A program made the position numbers and the translations under genes. A model generated the notes under the pieces. That model worked only from the letters and a program-made list of their open reading frames with translations. It had not been told where the DNA came from and did no database searches. From NCBI RefSeq assembly GCF_000527135.1, contig NZ_AZUP01000001.1, positions 2,170,001-2,234,000 on the forward strand: a stretch of DNA of 64,000 bases, in the 5' to 3' direction. This DNA is from Methyloversatilis discipulorum (GTDB taxonomy: Bacteria > Pseudomonadota > Gammaproteobacteria > Burkholderiales > Rhodocyclaceae). This document shows, piece after piece, positions 9,155 to 17,659 of the stretch (position 1 is the stretch's first letter; each line of letters begins with the position of its first letter).

Positions 9155-10468
9155 ATGAGTACCGGCTTCTTCACCCGTCTGCGCAGCGGCGGCATCCTGC
9201 CATCGGACAGCGCCGACGAGCGCCTCAACAAGTCGCTGCTGGTATTGGCAACCGGCCTGGTCTGCGTCGCCTCGACGCTGTGGCTGGCGGTCTACTGGAG
9301 CCTGGGTCCGCAACTATCGGCCACGCTGCCCTTCGCCTATCAGCTGCTGCTGGCGGGCAACCTCGCCCTCTTCCTGTACGGCGGCAATTTCCGTCTGTTC
9401 CGCAGCACCCAGCTCGGACTTTTCCTGTTCGCGCCCTTCGTTGCGCAGTGGGCGATCGGCAACTTCATCACCGCCAGCGGCATCCTGCTGTGGGGCCTGC
9501 TGGCACCGATAGGCGCCATCCTGTGCATCGGCGCGCGCGAGGCGCTGGCCTGGTTCTTCGCCTACGCCTTCCTGGTCGCGCTGACCGGTTTCTTCGACTA
9601 CTACCTCGCCGATGCCGCGACCTACCGCAACGCACTGGTGCCGGTCGAAACCAGCGTCGTGTTCTTTGCGCTGAACTTCCTGGCGGTATCGAGCATCGTG
9701 TTCATGCTGCTGCGCTTCGCCATCGAACAGAAACAGATCATCGCGCGCCGGCTGGCCGAGGCGCACACATTGCTGGAACAGGAACAGGAACGTTCGGAGC
9801 GACTGCTGCTGAACATACTGCCGGGGCCGGTCGCCGAGCGTCTCAAGCAGAACGAGAAGAACATCGCCGACGGCTTCGCCGACGTCAGCGTCATGTTCGC
9901 CGACATCGTGAACTTCACCCAGGTCGCCGCCGGCATGACGCCGTCACAGGTGTTCTCGATGCTGAACCGCGTGTTCTCCCGCTTCGACGAACAGGCCGAG
10001 GCGCGCGGCCTGGAGAAGATCAAAACCATAGGCGACGCCTACATGGTGGCCGGCGGACTGAATTCCGGAAATGCCGACTACACCGCCGCCGTCGCCGACC
10101 TCGCACTTGAAATGCGCGACTGGCTGCGTAACCAGACCACCGGCACCGGCGTGCTGCTCGATCTGCGCATAGGCATAGGCACCGGCCCGGTCGTCGCCGG
10201 CGTCGTCGGCAAGAAGAAATTCATCTACGACCTGTGGGGCGACACGGTGAATCTGGCCAGCCGCATCACCACCGAGGGCGTCCCCGGCATGGTGCAGGTC
10301 GATACCGCGACCTATCTCCGGCTGCGCAGCCGCTACGACTTCCACGAACCGCAAACGCTCTACCTGAAAGGCAAGGGCGACACCGTGGTGTATAGGCTGA
10401 TCGGGCGCAAGGAAGACAGCTCACAGCTGAGGACGGACAGCGTGGACATCCTGCTTGATGCGGGGTGA
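9155..10468 (+). CDS. Membrane class III adenylate/guanylate cyclase
   Basis: A 437-residue protein with about six membrane segments in the first 190 residues (for example LLVLATGLVCVASTLWLAVY, LLLAGNLALFLYG, VFFALNFLAVSSIVFML), a helical linker, then a class III nucleotidyl cyclase catalytic domain. Visible catalytic elements are VSVMFADIVNFT (metal Asp), EKIKTIGDAYMVAGG and DLWGDTVNLASR (transition-state Asn and Arg). The Lys in KIKT and Asp in DLWGD favour ATP as substrate, giving cAMP. It follows the pilus operon on the same strand with a 40-base gap, so cAMP control of the pilus is possible but inferred. Confidence 0.88.
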   Translation: MSTGFFTRLRSGGILPSDSADERLNKSLLVLATGLVCVASTLWLAVYWSLGPQLSATLPFAYQLLLAGNLALFLYGGNFRLFRSTQLGLFLFAPFVAQWAIGNFITASGILLWGLLAPIGAILCIGAREALAWFFAYAFLVALTGFFDYYLADAATYRNALVPVETSVVFFALNFLAVSSIVFMLLRFAIEQKQIIARRLAEAHTLLEQEQERSERLLLNILPGPVAERLKQNEKNIADGFADVSVMFADIVNFTQVAAGMTPSQVFSMLNRVFSRFDEQAEARGLEKIKTIGDAYMVAGGLNSGNADYTAAVADLALEMRDWLRNQTTGTGVLLDLRIGIGTGPVVAGVVGKKKFIYDLWGDTVNLASRITTEGVPGMVQVDTATYLRLRSRYDFHEPQTLYLKGKGDTVVYRLIGRKEDSSQLRTDSVDILLDAG

Positions 10469-10785
10469 GCGGCGTCGGTGTGAGAGCAACCCCGCGCAAC
10501 TCGATCGGCTAACGAGGGCTGACAGTTTGCGGCGCGATCGTGACGACGATCGCTACGACATGTCGCGCCACGATCCAGCTGGCTGATCGGCCCCGCAGCA
10601 TCGGGACACCCGCGTCGACATCCGGCTTACCAGCGGCTGGCAAGCGTCTCCAGGCATTGATCCGCGCCTCGGCATGCATCCATTCCACCAGCGATAAGCG
10701 CCGCCAGCTCATCCAACAGATGAGCCCGGAGGTATTCCTGCCATCCCGATCACTGATCGAATCGGCTCGATGTTGCAGGTCAACG
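10469..10785. other. Noncoding stretch between cyclase and porin genes
   Basis: 317 bases between the end of the cyclase gene and the porin terminator. Open frames exist but none has a ribosome site, recognisable protein pattern or conserved start. I see no repeat, tRNA or strong promoter in it. Confidence 0.5.
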
Positions 10786-10813
10786 AAAAACGGGCGCCCG
10801 AAGGCGCCCGTTT
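10786..10813 (-). terminator. Rho-independent terminator of the porin gene
   Basis: Inverted repeat with 11-base arms (10788-10798 and 10803-10813) and a 4-base loop. Read on the minus strand it is a GC-rich stem followed by a run of five T. It sits 27 bases after the porin stop codon. Confidence 0.85.
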
Positions 10814-10840
10814 GAGCACGACTTTCTGATCGGAAACCGA

Positions 10841-11977
10841 TTAGAAGGTGTGAGCGAGACCGACGTTGAAGCCGGAATCGCCGTAGCCGGTGCCGTTGGC
10901 GCCGCCCGAACCCGTGCCATTGCCGCCGGCAGCGTTCTTCGAGATGCCGCAACGGGCCAGATCGTCGTTGTTGATCTTGGCGTAGGTTGCGTACGCGGTG
11001 GTGCGCTTCGAGAAGGCGTACTCGCCGCCGATGCCCCACTTCGAGCAATCGCTGTCAGCAGCGCGATCGTCGTTAGCCTTGACGTACGAAGCCTTCAGGG
11101 TGATGTTCGAGGTCACCGGAGCCGACACACCGATCAGCCAGCCGTCGCCGTTCGAAACAGCCTTCGAGGCGGTGTCGTCACCTTCGGTGCTTTCGTAGTA
11201 GGCCGACAGCTTGGCCACGCCGAAGTCGTAGCTCGCGCCAGCAACCCACAGGTCGAATTCGAAATCGCTGCCGCCCACACCGGTCTTCTTGATCTGGAGG
11301 TTTTCGTAGTCGAGCAGCAGGCTGATCGGGCCGTTGTCATACATTGCAGCAACGGCGTACAGCGGGGTGTCGCCGTACTCAACGCTCTGCGTCGCGATCG
11401 CGCCCGAACCTGCTTCAGACAGCAGCGAAGTGGTGTACGCAGCCAGGAACTTCAGGCCGGGGGCCAGTTCCGGGGTGATGTACACAACGGCGTTGTCAGC
11501 ACGGTCAGCCTGGCCGAGACCCGAGGTCACGCCAAACAGCGAACCGGCGTTGGCAACGGTCTGGTTCTTGAACGGGTCATACTTGCCGACGAAGGAGTAA
11601 CGGGCACCATCAACGCGGCCGCCGAGGGCGGTACCGAACGCACCAGTCAGACCAATCCAGCTGTGACGGTTGGTGGTAGAACCGAACGAGGTGCCACTGT
11701 CGCCCGAGAAGCCGAATTCGAATTCGTAGATGGCCTTCAGGCCGTTGCCCAGGTCTTCCGTACCCTTGAAGCCGAAACGGTTGGTGCCGAGGATACCGTC
11801 TTCAAAATCGTTCAGACGACCAACGCGGCCACCTTGAGCGAGGCCACCGCTGTCACCACCGCGGGACATGAAACCGTAATCGACACGACCGTAGATGGTC
11901 ACGTTGGAAGCTTCGGCCATGACGGCGGCCGGGGCGAGCGCTGCGGCGATGGCAGCGGCAAGCAGTTTCTTGGACAT
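10841..11977 (-). CDS. Gram-negative trimeric porin (Burkholderia/Neisseria type)
   Basis: A 378-residue outer-membrane general porin. A signal peptide (MSKKLLAAAIAAALAPAAVMA) precedes the mature start EASNVTIYGRVDYGF, the typical first strand of this family. The chain ends in VGLAHTF with the C-terminal Phe needed for BAM-dependent assembly. Alternating beta-strand pattern throughout. The start is the ATG with AGGAGA upstream; a longer in-frame start 81 bases further up lacks a ribosome site. Single gene with its own terminator. Confidence 0.93.
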   Translation of the reverse strand: MSKKLLAAAIAAALAPAAVMAEASNVTIYGRVDYGFMSRGGDSGGLAQGGRVGRLNDFEDGILGTNRFGFKGTEDLGNGLKAIYEFEFGFSGDSGTSFGSTTNRHSWIGLTGAFGTALGGRVDGARYSFVGKYDPFKNQTVANAGSLFGVTSGLGQADRADNAVVYITPELAPGLKFLAAYTTSLLSEAGSGAIATQSVEYGDTPLYAVAAMYDNGPISLLLDYENLQIKKTGVGGSDFEFDLWVAGASYDFGVAKLSAYYESTEGDDTASKAVSNGDGWLIGVSAPVTSNITLKASYVKANDDRAADSDCSKWGIGGEYAFSKRTTAYATYAKINNDDLARCGISKNAAGGNGTGSGGANGTGYGDSGFNVGLAHTF

Positions 11978-12293
11978 TACGCAAATCTCCTCTTGCGATG
12001 ATAGTGGGTGCCCGGATCGTATTCGGCCTCGCGGCCGCTGCACTGCCGGGCTACACACCTTCGGAGCTTCAGAAGGTGTGGCGGACTGTACCGAAGCAGC
12101 AAAGTCGGCCGCAAGCCATGCGTTGAATTACGTATGCCCCTGGATCAAGTCTTGTGGTTTTTGCGCAACAGGGCGAACTCAAGCCAAGGCGGCGGGGCGG
12201 CGCAGGCCCGGTGCCCAGCAGGTAGCCGACTGCATCGAACCCGGCAGCATCGGAACCATGTCGCCGGTCACTTCTTACAGGGGTCGCGGGCAC
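11978..12293. other. Noncoding leader and spacer upstream of the porin
   Basis: 316 bases between the porin start and the folE terminator. It must hold the porin promoter (minus strand). A perfect 8-base stem (12054-12061 with 12073-12080) lies about 75 bases before the porin start and could fold in the porin leader RNA or mark an operator. No gene is visible. Confidence 0.45.
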
Positions 12294-12327
12294 AAAAAAG
12301 CCCGGGCGATCTACACCCGGGCTTTTT
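12294..12327 (-). terminator. Terminator downstream of folE
   Basis: Perfect 12-base arms (12295-12306 and 12316-12327) around a 9-base loop, with A-run on the left and T-run on the right, so it can work on both strands. On the minus strand it lies 30 bases after the folE stop. Confidence 0.85.
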
Positions 12328-12356
12328 GCGTCCGCGATGCGGACCACTGCGCGAAT

Positions 12357-12968
12357 TCAGACGCCGCAGCTGCCGCTGCCGCCGGAACGGCCGATCAGGT
12401 CGAAGAACTCGCGGCGGGTGCGCGCATCGTCACGGAACAGCCCCAGCATGCGGCTGGTGACCATGGCCACGCCCGGCTTGTGCACGCCACGCGTGGTCAT
12501 GCATTCGTGCGCGGCCTCGATCACGACCGCCACGCCGCGCGGCTGCAGCACCTCGTACAGCGTGTCGGCTACCTGCACGGTCATCTTCTCCTGGATCTGC
12601 AGGCGCTTGGCGAACACCTCGACCAGCCGCGCCAGCTTGGAAATGCCGACCACGCGGCGATCCGGCAGATAGGCCACGTGCGCGGTGCCGATGATGGGCA
12701 CCATGTGGTGTTCGCAGTGGCTTTCGAAGCGGATGCCGGTCAGCGCGATCACTTCGTCGTAGCCCTCGACTTCCTCGAAGGTGCGGGACAGGATTTCGCG
12801 CGGATCTTCAGCGTAGCCCGCAAAGAATTCCTCGTAGGACTTGACCACGCGCTTGGGCGTATCGATCAGGCCTTCGCGCGTCGGATCGTCGCCGGTCCAG
12901 CGAATCAGGGTGCGAACGGCCGCTTCGGCTTCTTCGCGGGTCGGACGACCGGTGTCAGTGCTCTTCAT
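12357..12968 (-). CDS. folE: GTP cyclohydrolase I
   Basis: A 203-residue enzyme that converts GTP to dihydroneopterin triphosphate, the first step of tetrahydrofolate synthesis. Visible signatures are [14 protein letters not shown] (zinc Cys and His), [19 protein letters not shown] and the HECMTTRGV segment with the second zinc Cys. The start ATG has AGGAA nearby; the frame stays open further upstream but there the sequence does not look like the family. Length is normal. It stands alone, with a terminator behind it. Confidence 0.95.
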   Translation of the reverse strand: MKSTDTGRPTREEAEAAVRTLIRWTGDDPTREGLIDTPKRVVKSYEEFFAGYAEDPREILSRTFEEVEGYDEVIALTGIRFESHCEHHMVPIIGTAHVAYLPDRRVVGISKLARLVEVFAKRLQIQEKMTVQVADTLYEVLQPRGVAVVIEAAHECMTTRGVHKPGVAMVTSRMLGLFRDDARTRREFFDLIGRSGGSGSCGV

Positions 12969-13130
12969 GTTCTTCCTGTACTTATATATATGGTGGATCG
13001 GCGGCCGGCTCATGCCCGCCTTCGGCGACCCGGACCGGTCATGGTGGCGGTGCAGGTCCGGGTTTTCAAGAGGTTTGAGCACTCTGTGACCCTTGATATG
13101 GCGTTTTTGCTCCCCAGATTGAACAGCGCT

Positions 13131-13194
13131 AGGGTCTGTTGACCTTGAATCGCGAACCGGGTTTGCAGCGCGCGATTCAATGTCAACAGACCCT
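13131..13194. repeat. Long near-perfect inverted repeat (IS-end or MITE-like)
   Basis: 24-base arms at 13131-13154 and 13171-13194 with one mismatch and a 16-base loop. The outer ends begin AGGGTCTGTTGAC. There is no T-run, so it is not a simple terminator. It lies in the 371-base gap (12969-13339) between the divergent folE and protease genes. The rest of that gap holds no recognisable gene. Confidence 0.7.
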
Positions 13195-13339
13195 CGGCCC
13201 GCGGCTTGACGATTGTTTCCGGATGAAAGCCGCCGGAACAGCCCGCCAGCGGGCCCGCTCCATCGTTCGCCCACAAGTTGCGCCGACTCGTTCCGGACAG
13301 ATTGTCAGGCGCGCAAACACACGTCAGGAGAGGACATCG

Positions 13340-14830
13340 ATGAAGATCAAGCTGTCTCGTACCGCACTCGCCGCGCTGACCGCGACCGCCTTCGGGCTGG
13401 GCGCCACGGCGACGACGGTCGACTGGATGCGTCACGCCGAAGCGGCACCGCAGTCGAAGCCGGTGCAGATTGCACAGGCGGCGCCGATCACCGCGCCGAC
13501 GACGGCGCCCCTGGTTGCCGGTCTGCCGGATTTCAGCACGCTGGTCGAACAGACCTCGCCGTCCGTGGTGAACATCAGCGTGATCGGCAAGCCTTCGCGC
13601 GTGGCTGTCAATCCGAATGACCCGATGTTCGAGTTCTTCCGCCGCTTCGGCATCCCGGTGCCGCAGAACCCGCAGCGCGGCGGCGAGGGCCCGGCACCGC
13701 GCGGCATCGGTTCCGGCTTCGTCATCAGCCCGGACGGCTACATCCTGACCAATGCGCACGTGGTGGCCGATGCCGCCGAGGTGACGGTCAAGTTCACTGA
13801 CAAGCGCGAATACAAGGCCAAGGTGATCGGCAGCGACAAGCGCACCGACGTCGCGCTGATCAAGATCGAGGCGAAAAACCTGCCGGCGGTGAAGCTGGGC
13901 AATGCCGAAACTACCCGCGTCGGCGAATGGGTAGCGGCCATCGGCGCCCCCTTCGGCTTCGAGAACACGGTGACGGCTGGCATCGTCAGCGCCAAGTCGC
14001 GCGCGCTGCCGGACGAATCGCTGGTGCCCTTCATCCAGACCGACGTGGCGATCAACCCGGGCAATTCCGGTGGCCCGCTGTTCAACCTGAACGGCGAGGT
14101 GATCGGCATCAATTCGCAGATCTATTCGCGCACCGGCGGCTTCATGGGTCTGTCCTTCGCCATTCCGATTGACGTTGCGATGCGGGTGGCCGACCAGATC
14201 AAGCAGTACGGACGCGCCAAGCACGCCCGTCTTGGCGTCAGCATCCAGCCGATCACGCGCGAACTGGCCGACAGTTTCGGTCTGGACCGCGCACGCGGCG
14301 CACTGGTCGCCAACGTCGAACAGGGCGGTCCGGCCGACAAGGCCGGTCTGCAGGCCGGCGACGTGATCCTGTCGGTCGATGGCCGAGCCGTGTCCGATTC
14401 CTTCGACCTGCCGAAGGTGATCGGCAATCTGGCGCCGGGCAAGACGGTGAAGATGAAGGTTTGGCGCCAGGGTGCAGAGCGCGACCTGAGCGCGACGCTG
14501 GGTGAGCAGAGCGACAACGAGGTGGCCGCGCTCGACGAGGGTGGTCGTGACAGCGGACCGATCCGCGACCGGCTCGGCCTCGCCGTGCGCCCGCTGACCG
14601 GTGCCGAATCGCAGCAACTGGGCGTCACTCGCGGCCTGGTCGTGGCCGACGCCGGCGGCGTGGCCGCACAGGCCGGCATCCAGCCGGGCGACGCCATCCT
14701 CGCGGTGAACGGCCAGCCGGTCGGCAGCGCGGAAGAACTGGCAAAGCTGGTGGAAAAGGCCAAGGGTCGCATCGCACTGCTGATCCAGCGTGGCGACAAC
14801 CGCCTGTTCGTGCCGATCCGGGTGGGCTGA
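13340..14830 (+). CDS. DegP/DegQ-type periplasmic serine protease (Do family)
   Basis: A 496-residue HtrA protease-chaperone acting on misfolded periplasmic proteins. A signal peptide (cut near residue 35, HAEAAP) is followed by the trypsin-like domain with triad His140 (TNAHVV), Asp170 (TDVALIKIE) and Ser243 (GNSGGPLF), then two PDZ domains (ARLGVSIQPI... and DRLGLAVRPL...). Start ATG at 13340 has CAGGAGAGG upstream; the frame is open further 5-prime but that part overlaps the inverted repeat and has no protein-like pattern. MucD is an equally good name. Confidence 0.92.
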   Translation: MKIKLSRTALAALTATAFGLGATATTVDWMRHAEAAPQSKPVQIAQAAPITAPTTAPLVAGLPDFSTLVEQTSPSVVNISVIGKPSRVAVNPNDPMFEFFRRFGIPVPQNPQRGGEGPAPRGIGSGFVISPDGYILTNAHVVADAAEVTVKFTDKREYKAKVIGSDKRTDVALIKIEAKNLPAVKLGNAETTRVGEWVAAIGAPFGFENTVTAGIVSAKSRALPDESLVPFIQTDVAINPGNSGGPLFNLNGEVIGINSQIYSRTGGFMGLSFAIPIDVAMRVADQIKQYGRAKHARLGVSIQPITRELADSFGLDRARGALVANVEQGGPADKAGLQAGDVILSVDGRAVSDSFDLPKVIGNLAPGKTVKMKVWRQGAERDLSATLGEQSDNEVAALDEGGRDSGPIRDRLGLAVRPLTGAESQQLGVTRGLVVADAGGVAAQAGIQPGDAILAVNGQPVGSAEELAKLVEKAKGRIALLIQRGDNRLFVPIRVG

Positions 14831-14861
14831 TTCGCCAACTCTGACATCGCGGCCGAACCGG

Positions 14862-14904
14862 GGCCGGAGCGGGGATTCTGTGGGAGGGGTCTTCTGACCC
14901 CGAC
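14862..14904. repeat. 43-bp dispersed repeat, copy 1
   Basis: Centred on the hairpin GGGGTC-TTCT-GACCCC (14886-14901). A 43-base unit found three times in the window (also 14967-15009 and 21551-21593). It lies 31 bases after the protease stop and is REP-like, always outside genes. Confidence 0.8.
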
Positions 14905-14924
14905 GGCGGACCGCGACGGCCGCG

Positions 14925-14948
14925 TCGCGGCCAAGGCCGCTCCCACAG
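14925..14948. repeat. REP-like palindromic unit (GTGGGAGCGGC family)
   Basis: On the minus strand it reads CTGTGGGAGCGGCCTTGG and continues CGCGA, the widespread proteobacterial REP pattern. It sits between two copies of the 43-bp repeat; related units are at 21385-21410, 21444-21469 and 21510-21535. An 8-base stem (14911-14918 with 14923-14930) overlaps its edge. Confidence 0.7.
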
Positions 14949-14966
14949 GGAGTGCGCCCGATCGGC

Positions 14967-15009
14967 GACCGGAGACTGGATTTTGAGGGAGGGGTCTTCT
15001 GACCCCGAC
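14967..15009. repeat. 43-bp dispersed repeat, copy 2
   Basis: Same orientation as copy 1, diverged in the first half but identical over GAGGGGTCTTCTGACCCCG. It ends 24 bases before the ribD stop codon, so it lies in the 3-prime untranslated region between two convergent genes. Confidence 0.8.
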
Positions 15010-15033
15010 CGCAGCGTGTGCCGAAGCCCGCGC

Positions 15034-16140
15034 TTAAGCCGAAGGTCTGAGCCGGGCCAGCAGCCGCCAGTCCTTGCCGACCGCCCGCATATCGCGGATG
15101 TCGACATCGATGCGCTGCGCCAGCGTGTCGAAGGGGCCAAGGTTGAACAGCCCCATGCCGCGTCCGAGCACGGTCGGTGCCATATACATCAGCAGTTCGT
15201 CCACGCAGCCCTCGCGCAGCAGCGAGCCATTCAGCTTGTGGCCGGACTCGGCGTGCACCTCGTTCAGGCCGCGCGCGCCCAGTGCCTGGAACATCGCCGG
15301 CAGATCGACCTTGCCGCCCTCGTTCGGCAGCACCAGCAGTTCCGCGCCGGCGTCGCGCAGGGCCTGCGCCTTCGGCGTTTCGTCGGACGCACACACCACC
15401 AGCAGCGGCGAACGTTGGATGTCTGCGAACAGCTTCGCCTGCGGCGTCAGCTGCAGCCGGGCGTCAACGATGATGCGCAGCGGCTGGCGCGGCGTGTCGA
15501 CTTCGCGCACGGTCAGGCTGGGATCGTCCTCGATCACGGTACCGATGCCGGACAGCACCGCACAGGCGCGAGCCCGCCAGCGGTGACCGTCGCGCCGCGC
15601 GGCGGGGCCGGTGATCCACTGGCTGACACCATTCTCAAGCGCGGTGACGCCGTCCAGCGTCGACGCGGTTTTCAGCCTGACCCAGGGCTTGCCGCGCGTC
15701 ATGCGCGACACGAAACCGATGTTCAGTTCGCGCGCCTCGGATTCCAGCACACCGCATTCGGTCTCGATGCCGGCGGCGCGCAGGCGCGCCAGACCGTTAC
15801 CGGCGACCAGCGGATTGGGGTCCTGCATGGCGGCGACCACGCGCGCAACACCGGCGGTAACCAGCGCGTCGGCACACGGCGGCGTGCGGCCGTGGTGGCT
15901 GCAGGGCTCCAGTGTCACGTAGGCAGTCGCCCCGCGCGCCGCTTCGCCGGCGGCGCGCAATGCATGCACTTCGGCGTGCGGCTCGCCGGCCTTTTCGTGC
16001 CAGCCTTCGCCGACGATACGGCCATCGCGCACCAGCACGCAGCCGACACGCGGATTCGGCGAAGTGGTCCACAAGCCGCGCGCGGCCAGCTTCAGCGCGC
16101 GCGCCATGAAAAGGGTGTCAAGCGTGGCGTCGTGCGCCAT
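15034..16140 (-). CDS. ribD: Bifunctional riboflavin deaminase/reductase RibD
   Basis: A 368-residue enzyme for two steps of riboflavin synthesis: deamination of the pyrimidine ring, then reduction of the ribosyl side chain. The N-terminal deaminase carries the zinc motifs PHAEVHAL and EPCSHHGRTPPC. The C-terminal reductase (from about residue 150) starts PWVRLKTASTLDG and includes SGIGTVIEDDPSL. Normal length. Its ATG directly follows the nrdR stop with no gap, a common nrdR-ribD pairing. Confidence 0.95.
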   Translation of the reverse strand: MAHDATLDTLFMARALKLAARGLWTTSPNPRVGCVLVRDGRIVGEGWHEKAGEPHAEVHALRAAGEAARGATAYVTLEPCSHHGRTPPCADALVTAGVARVVAAMQDPNPLVAGNGLARLRAAGIETECGVLESEARELNIGFVSRMTRGKPWVRLKTASTLDGVTALENGVSQWITGPAARRDGHRWRARACAVLSGIGTVIEDDPSLTVREVDTPRQPLRIIVDARLQLTPQAKLFADIQRSPLLVVCASDETPKAQALRDAGAELLVLPNEGGKVDLPAMFQALGARGLNEVHAESGHKLNGSLLREGCVDELLMYMAPTVLGRGMGLFNLGPFDTLAQRIDVDIRDMRAVGKDWRLLARLRPSA

Positions 16141-16620
16141 TCAGCCTCCCGTCTTGCGCGGCGCGCGCGGCGGCTTGGTCACCTCGCGCACGACCTCGGA
16201 AAATTCATCGACGTCCTCGAAATTGCGATAGACGCTGGCAAAACGGATGTAGCCGATCTTGTCGAGCTTCTTCAGTTCGCGCATCACCAGTTCGCCCAGA
16301 CGGTCGGTCGCCAGTTCGCGCACACCCATCGTGAGCAGGCGCTCCTCGATACGGTCCATCGCCAGATCCACCGACTCGGTGGTCACCGGGCGCTTGCGCA
16401 GGGCCAGCATCATGCTGGCGCGCAGCTTTTCGCGGTCGTAGTCGGCGCGCCGACCGTCCTTCTTGACGATCTGCGGCATCTTCAGCTCGACCCGCTCGTA
16501 TGTGGTGAAGCGCTTGTCGCAATGCGCACAACGACGCCGGCGACGGATGATGTCGCCGTCCTCGCTTTCGCGGGTTTCGACCACCTGGGTATCGGGAGAG
16601 CTGCAGAACGGGCATTTCAT
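16141..16620 (-). CDS. nrdR: Transcriptional repressor NrdR
   Basis: A 159-residue regulator of ribonucleotide reductase genes. It has the N-terminal zinc ribbon ([30 protein letters not shown]) and the following ATP-cone ([14 protein letters not shown]). The start is placed at MKCPFC, the invariant first residues of the family, although the frame continues 60 bases further upstream. Transcribed with ribD. Confidence 0.96.
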   Translation of the reverse strand: MKCPFCSSPDTQVVETRESEDGDIIRRRRRCAHCDKRFTTYERVELKMPQIVKKDGRRADYDREKLRASMMLALRKRPVTTESVDLAMDRIEERLLTMGVRELATDRLGELVMRELKKLDKIGYIRFASVYRNFEDVDEFSEVVREVTKPPRAPRKTGG

Positions 16621-16701
16621 GGCGTCGCTCCGTGCATGGACGGCGCGAATGTTACGCCCGGATGCGGCATTGCGCCGCATTTCGTCCGCGCAGGCGCAGA
16701 T

Positions 16702-17592
16702 TCAGGCCACGTCGCTCGCTTCGATCAGCTTCTGATAGGTATAGGCGGACAGTGCCAGTCGGTCGCTGCCCTGCACTTCGACGAACTCCAGCCCGTGCTG
16801 CACCGCATGCGCCTCGCTTTCCGGGTTCGGATTGCTGCGTACCGAGCGGATACCCGCCTTCACATGTACGAACTGGTCGATATCGTCGAACTGCAGCCGG
16901 AACTTCAGCTGCAGCAGGTCGCCGATCTCGCCGAGCGCCGCCTTCGCGGCCAGCAACGCCCCACCCTTGCTGATATCGATCAGGGTGCCGGCATACAGCG
17001 CGCCATACATGTCGGTCAGCGAAGTGATCAGCCGCACGCTGGCCCGCTGGGCCCGGCGCACGCGCATGCCGCGCACCTTCTTCGGATAGCTCAGGTGCAG
17101 GTAGGGAAAGGGCGTGTTCGACATCTTGAGCACGTGCGCCGGGAAGGCATACACGCTTTTGCCGGAGAAGAAGCGGACGACGAAGGTCGCGTCCTGTTTC
17201 ACCATGGCGAAGGCGCCATCGACCATGGGCGGCGTCACCATGACGCTGCGCCCCTTGGCGTAGCCGAGCAGCTTCACCGCATGCCGCGGCGCGTCGTCGG
17301 CTGCGCCCTGCAGTTGCAGCACGTCGCCGACCTGCAGCCGGATGTCCTCCAGCTCGAGCAGGATGCCCTCCTTGTCAGGCGCCGGCTCGCCGTCGGGCCC
17401 GACGCTGGACGGCGCCTGCACCTGGTTGGCAGCCATGCGGTCTCGGTAAAGACCGCGCTCGCTCAGCACGTCGAGCTGGTTCTGCGTCTGCACCACGACG
17501 CCGGCCTTCAGCAGCAGCTTGTTGTTCTGGTCGTACAGCGAATACGGCAGGGGCTTGCCCAGCACCACATCGGTCTTGCGCACGGGAATCAT
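16702..17592 (-). CDS. PilZ-domain c-di-GMP receptor with YcgR-like N-terminal domain
   Basis: A 296-residue cytosolic protein. The N-terminal half resembles the YcgR/flagellar-brake fold (LELEDIRLQVGDVLQLQG). The C-terminal PilZ domain has the c-di-GMP binding pattern RRAQRASVR (RxxxR) and DISKGG (D/NxSxxG). It probably couples c-di-GMP to motility or pilus output; a GGDEF enzyme and an MshE-type ATPase also lie in this window. It is upstream of nrdR on the same strand with an 81-base gap. Confidence 0.8.
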   Translation of the reverse strand: MIPVRKTDVVLGKPLPYSLYDQNNKLLLKAGVVVQTQNQLDVLSERGLYRDRMAANQVQAPSSVGPDGEPAPDKEGILLELEDIRLQVGDVLQLQGAADDAPRHAVKLLGYAKGRSVMVTPPMVDGAFAMVKQDATFVVRFFSGKSVYAFPAHVLKMSNTPFPYLHLSYPKKVRGMRVRRAQRASVRLITSLTDMYGALYAGTLIDISKGGALLAAKAALGEIGDLLQLKFRLQFDDIDQFVHVKAGIRSVRSNPNPESEAHAVQHGLEFVEVQGSDRLALSAYTYQKLIEASDVA

Positions 17593-17659
17593 GACGGCCT
17601 CGGAGGCAGCGGTATCCCCCGGGGTATCGACAGGCCGCGCCGAAACTTGAAGCCGCCGC

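Noticed and set aside
10540..10815. A 91-codon plus-strand frame between the cyclase and porin genes.
   Set aside because: It ends inside the porin terminator, has no ribosome site and no recognisable protein pattern.
14862..15009. The closely spaced repeats could suggest a CRISPR array.
   Set aside because: Only two direct copies plus a different repeat, irregular spacing, no cas genes, and another copy 6.5 kb away; they are REP-like.
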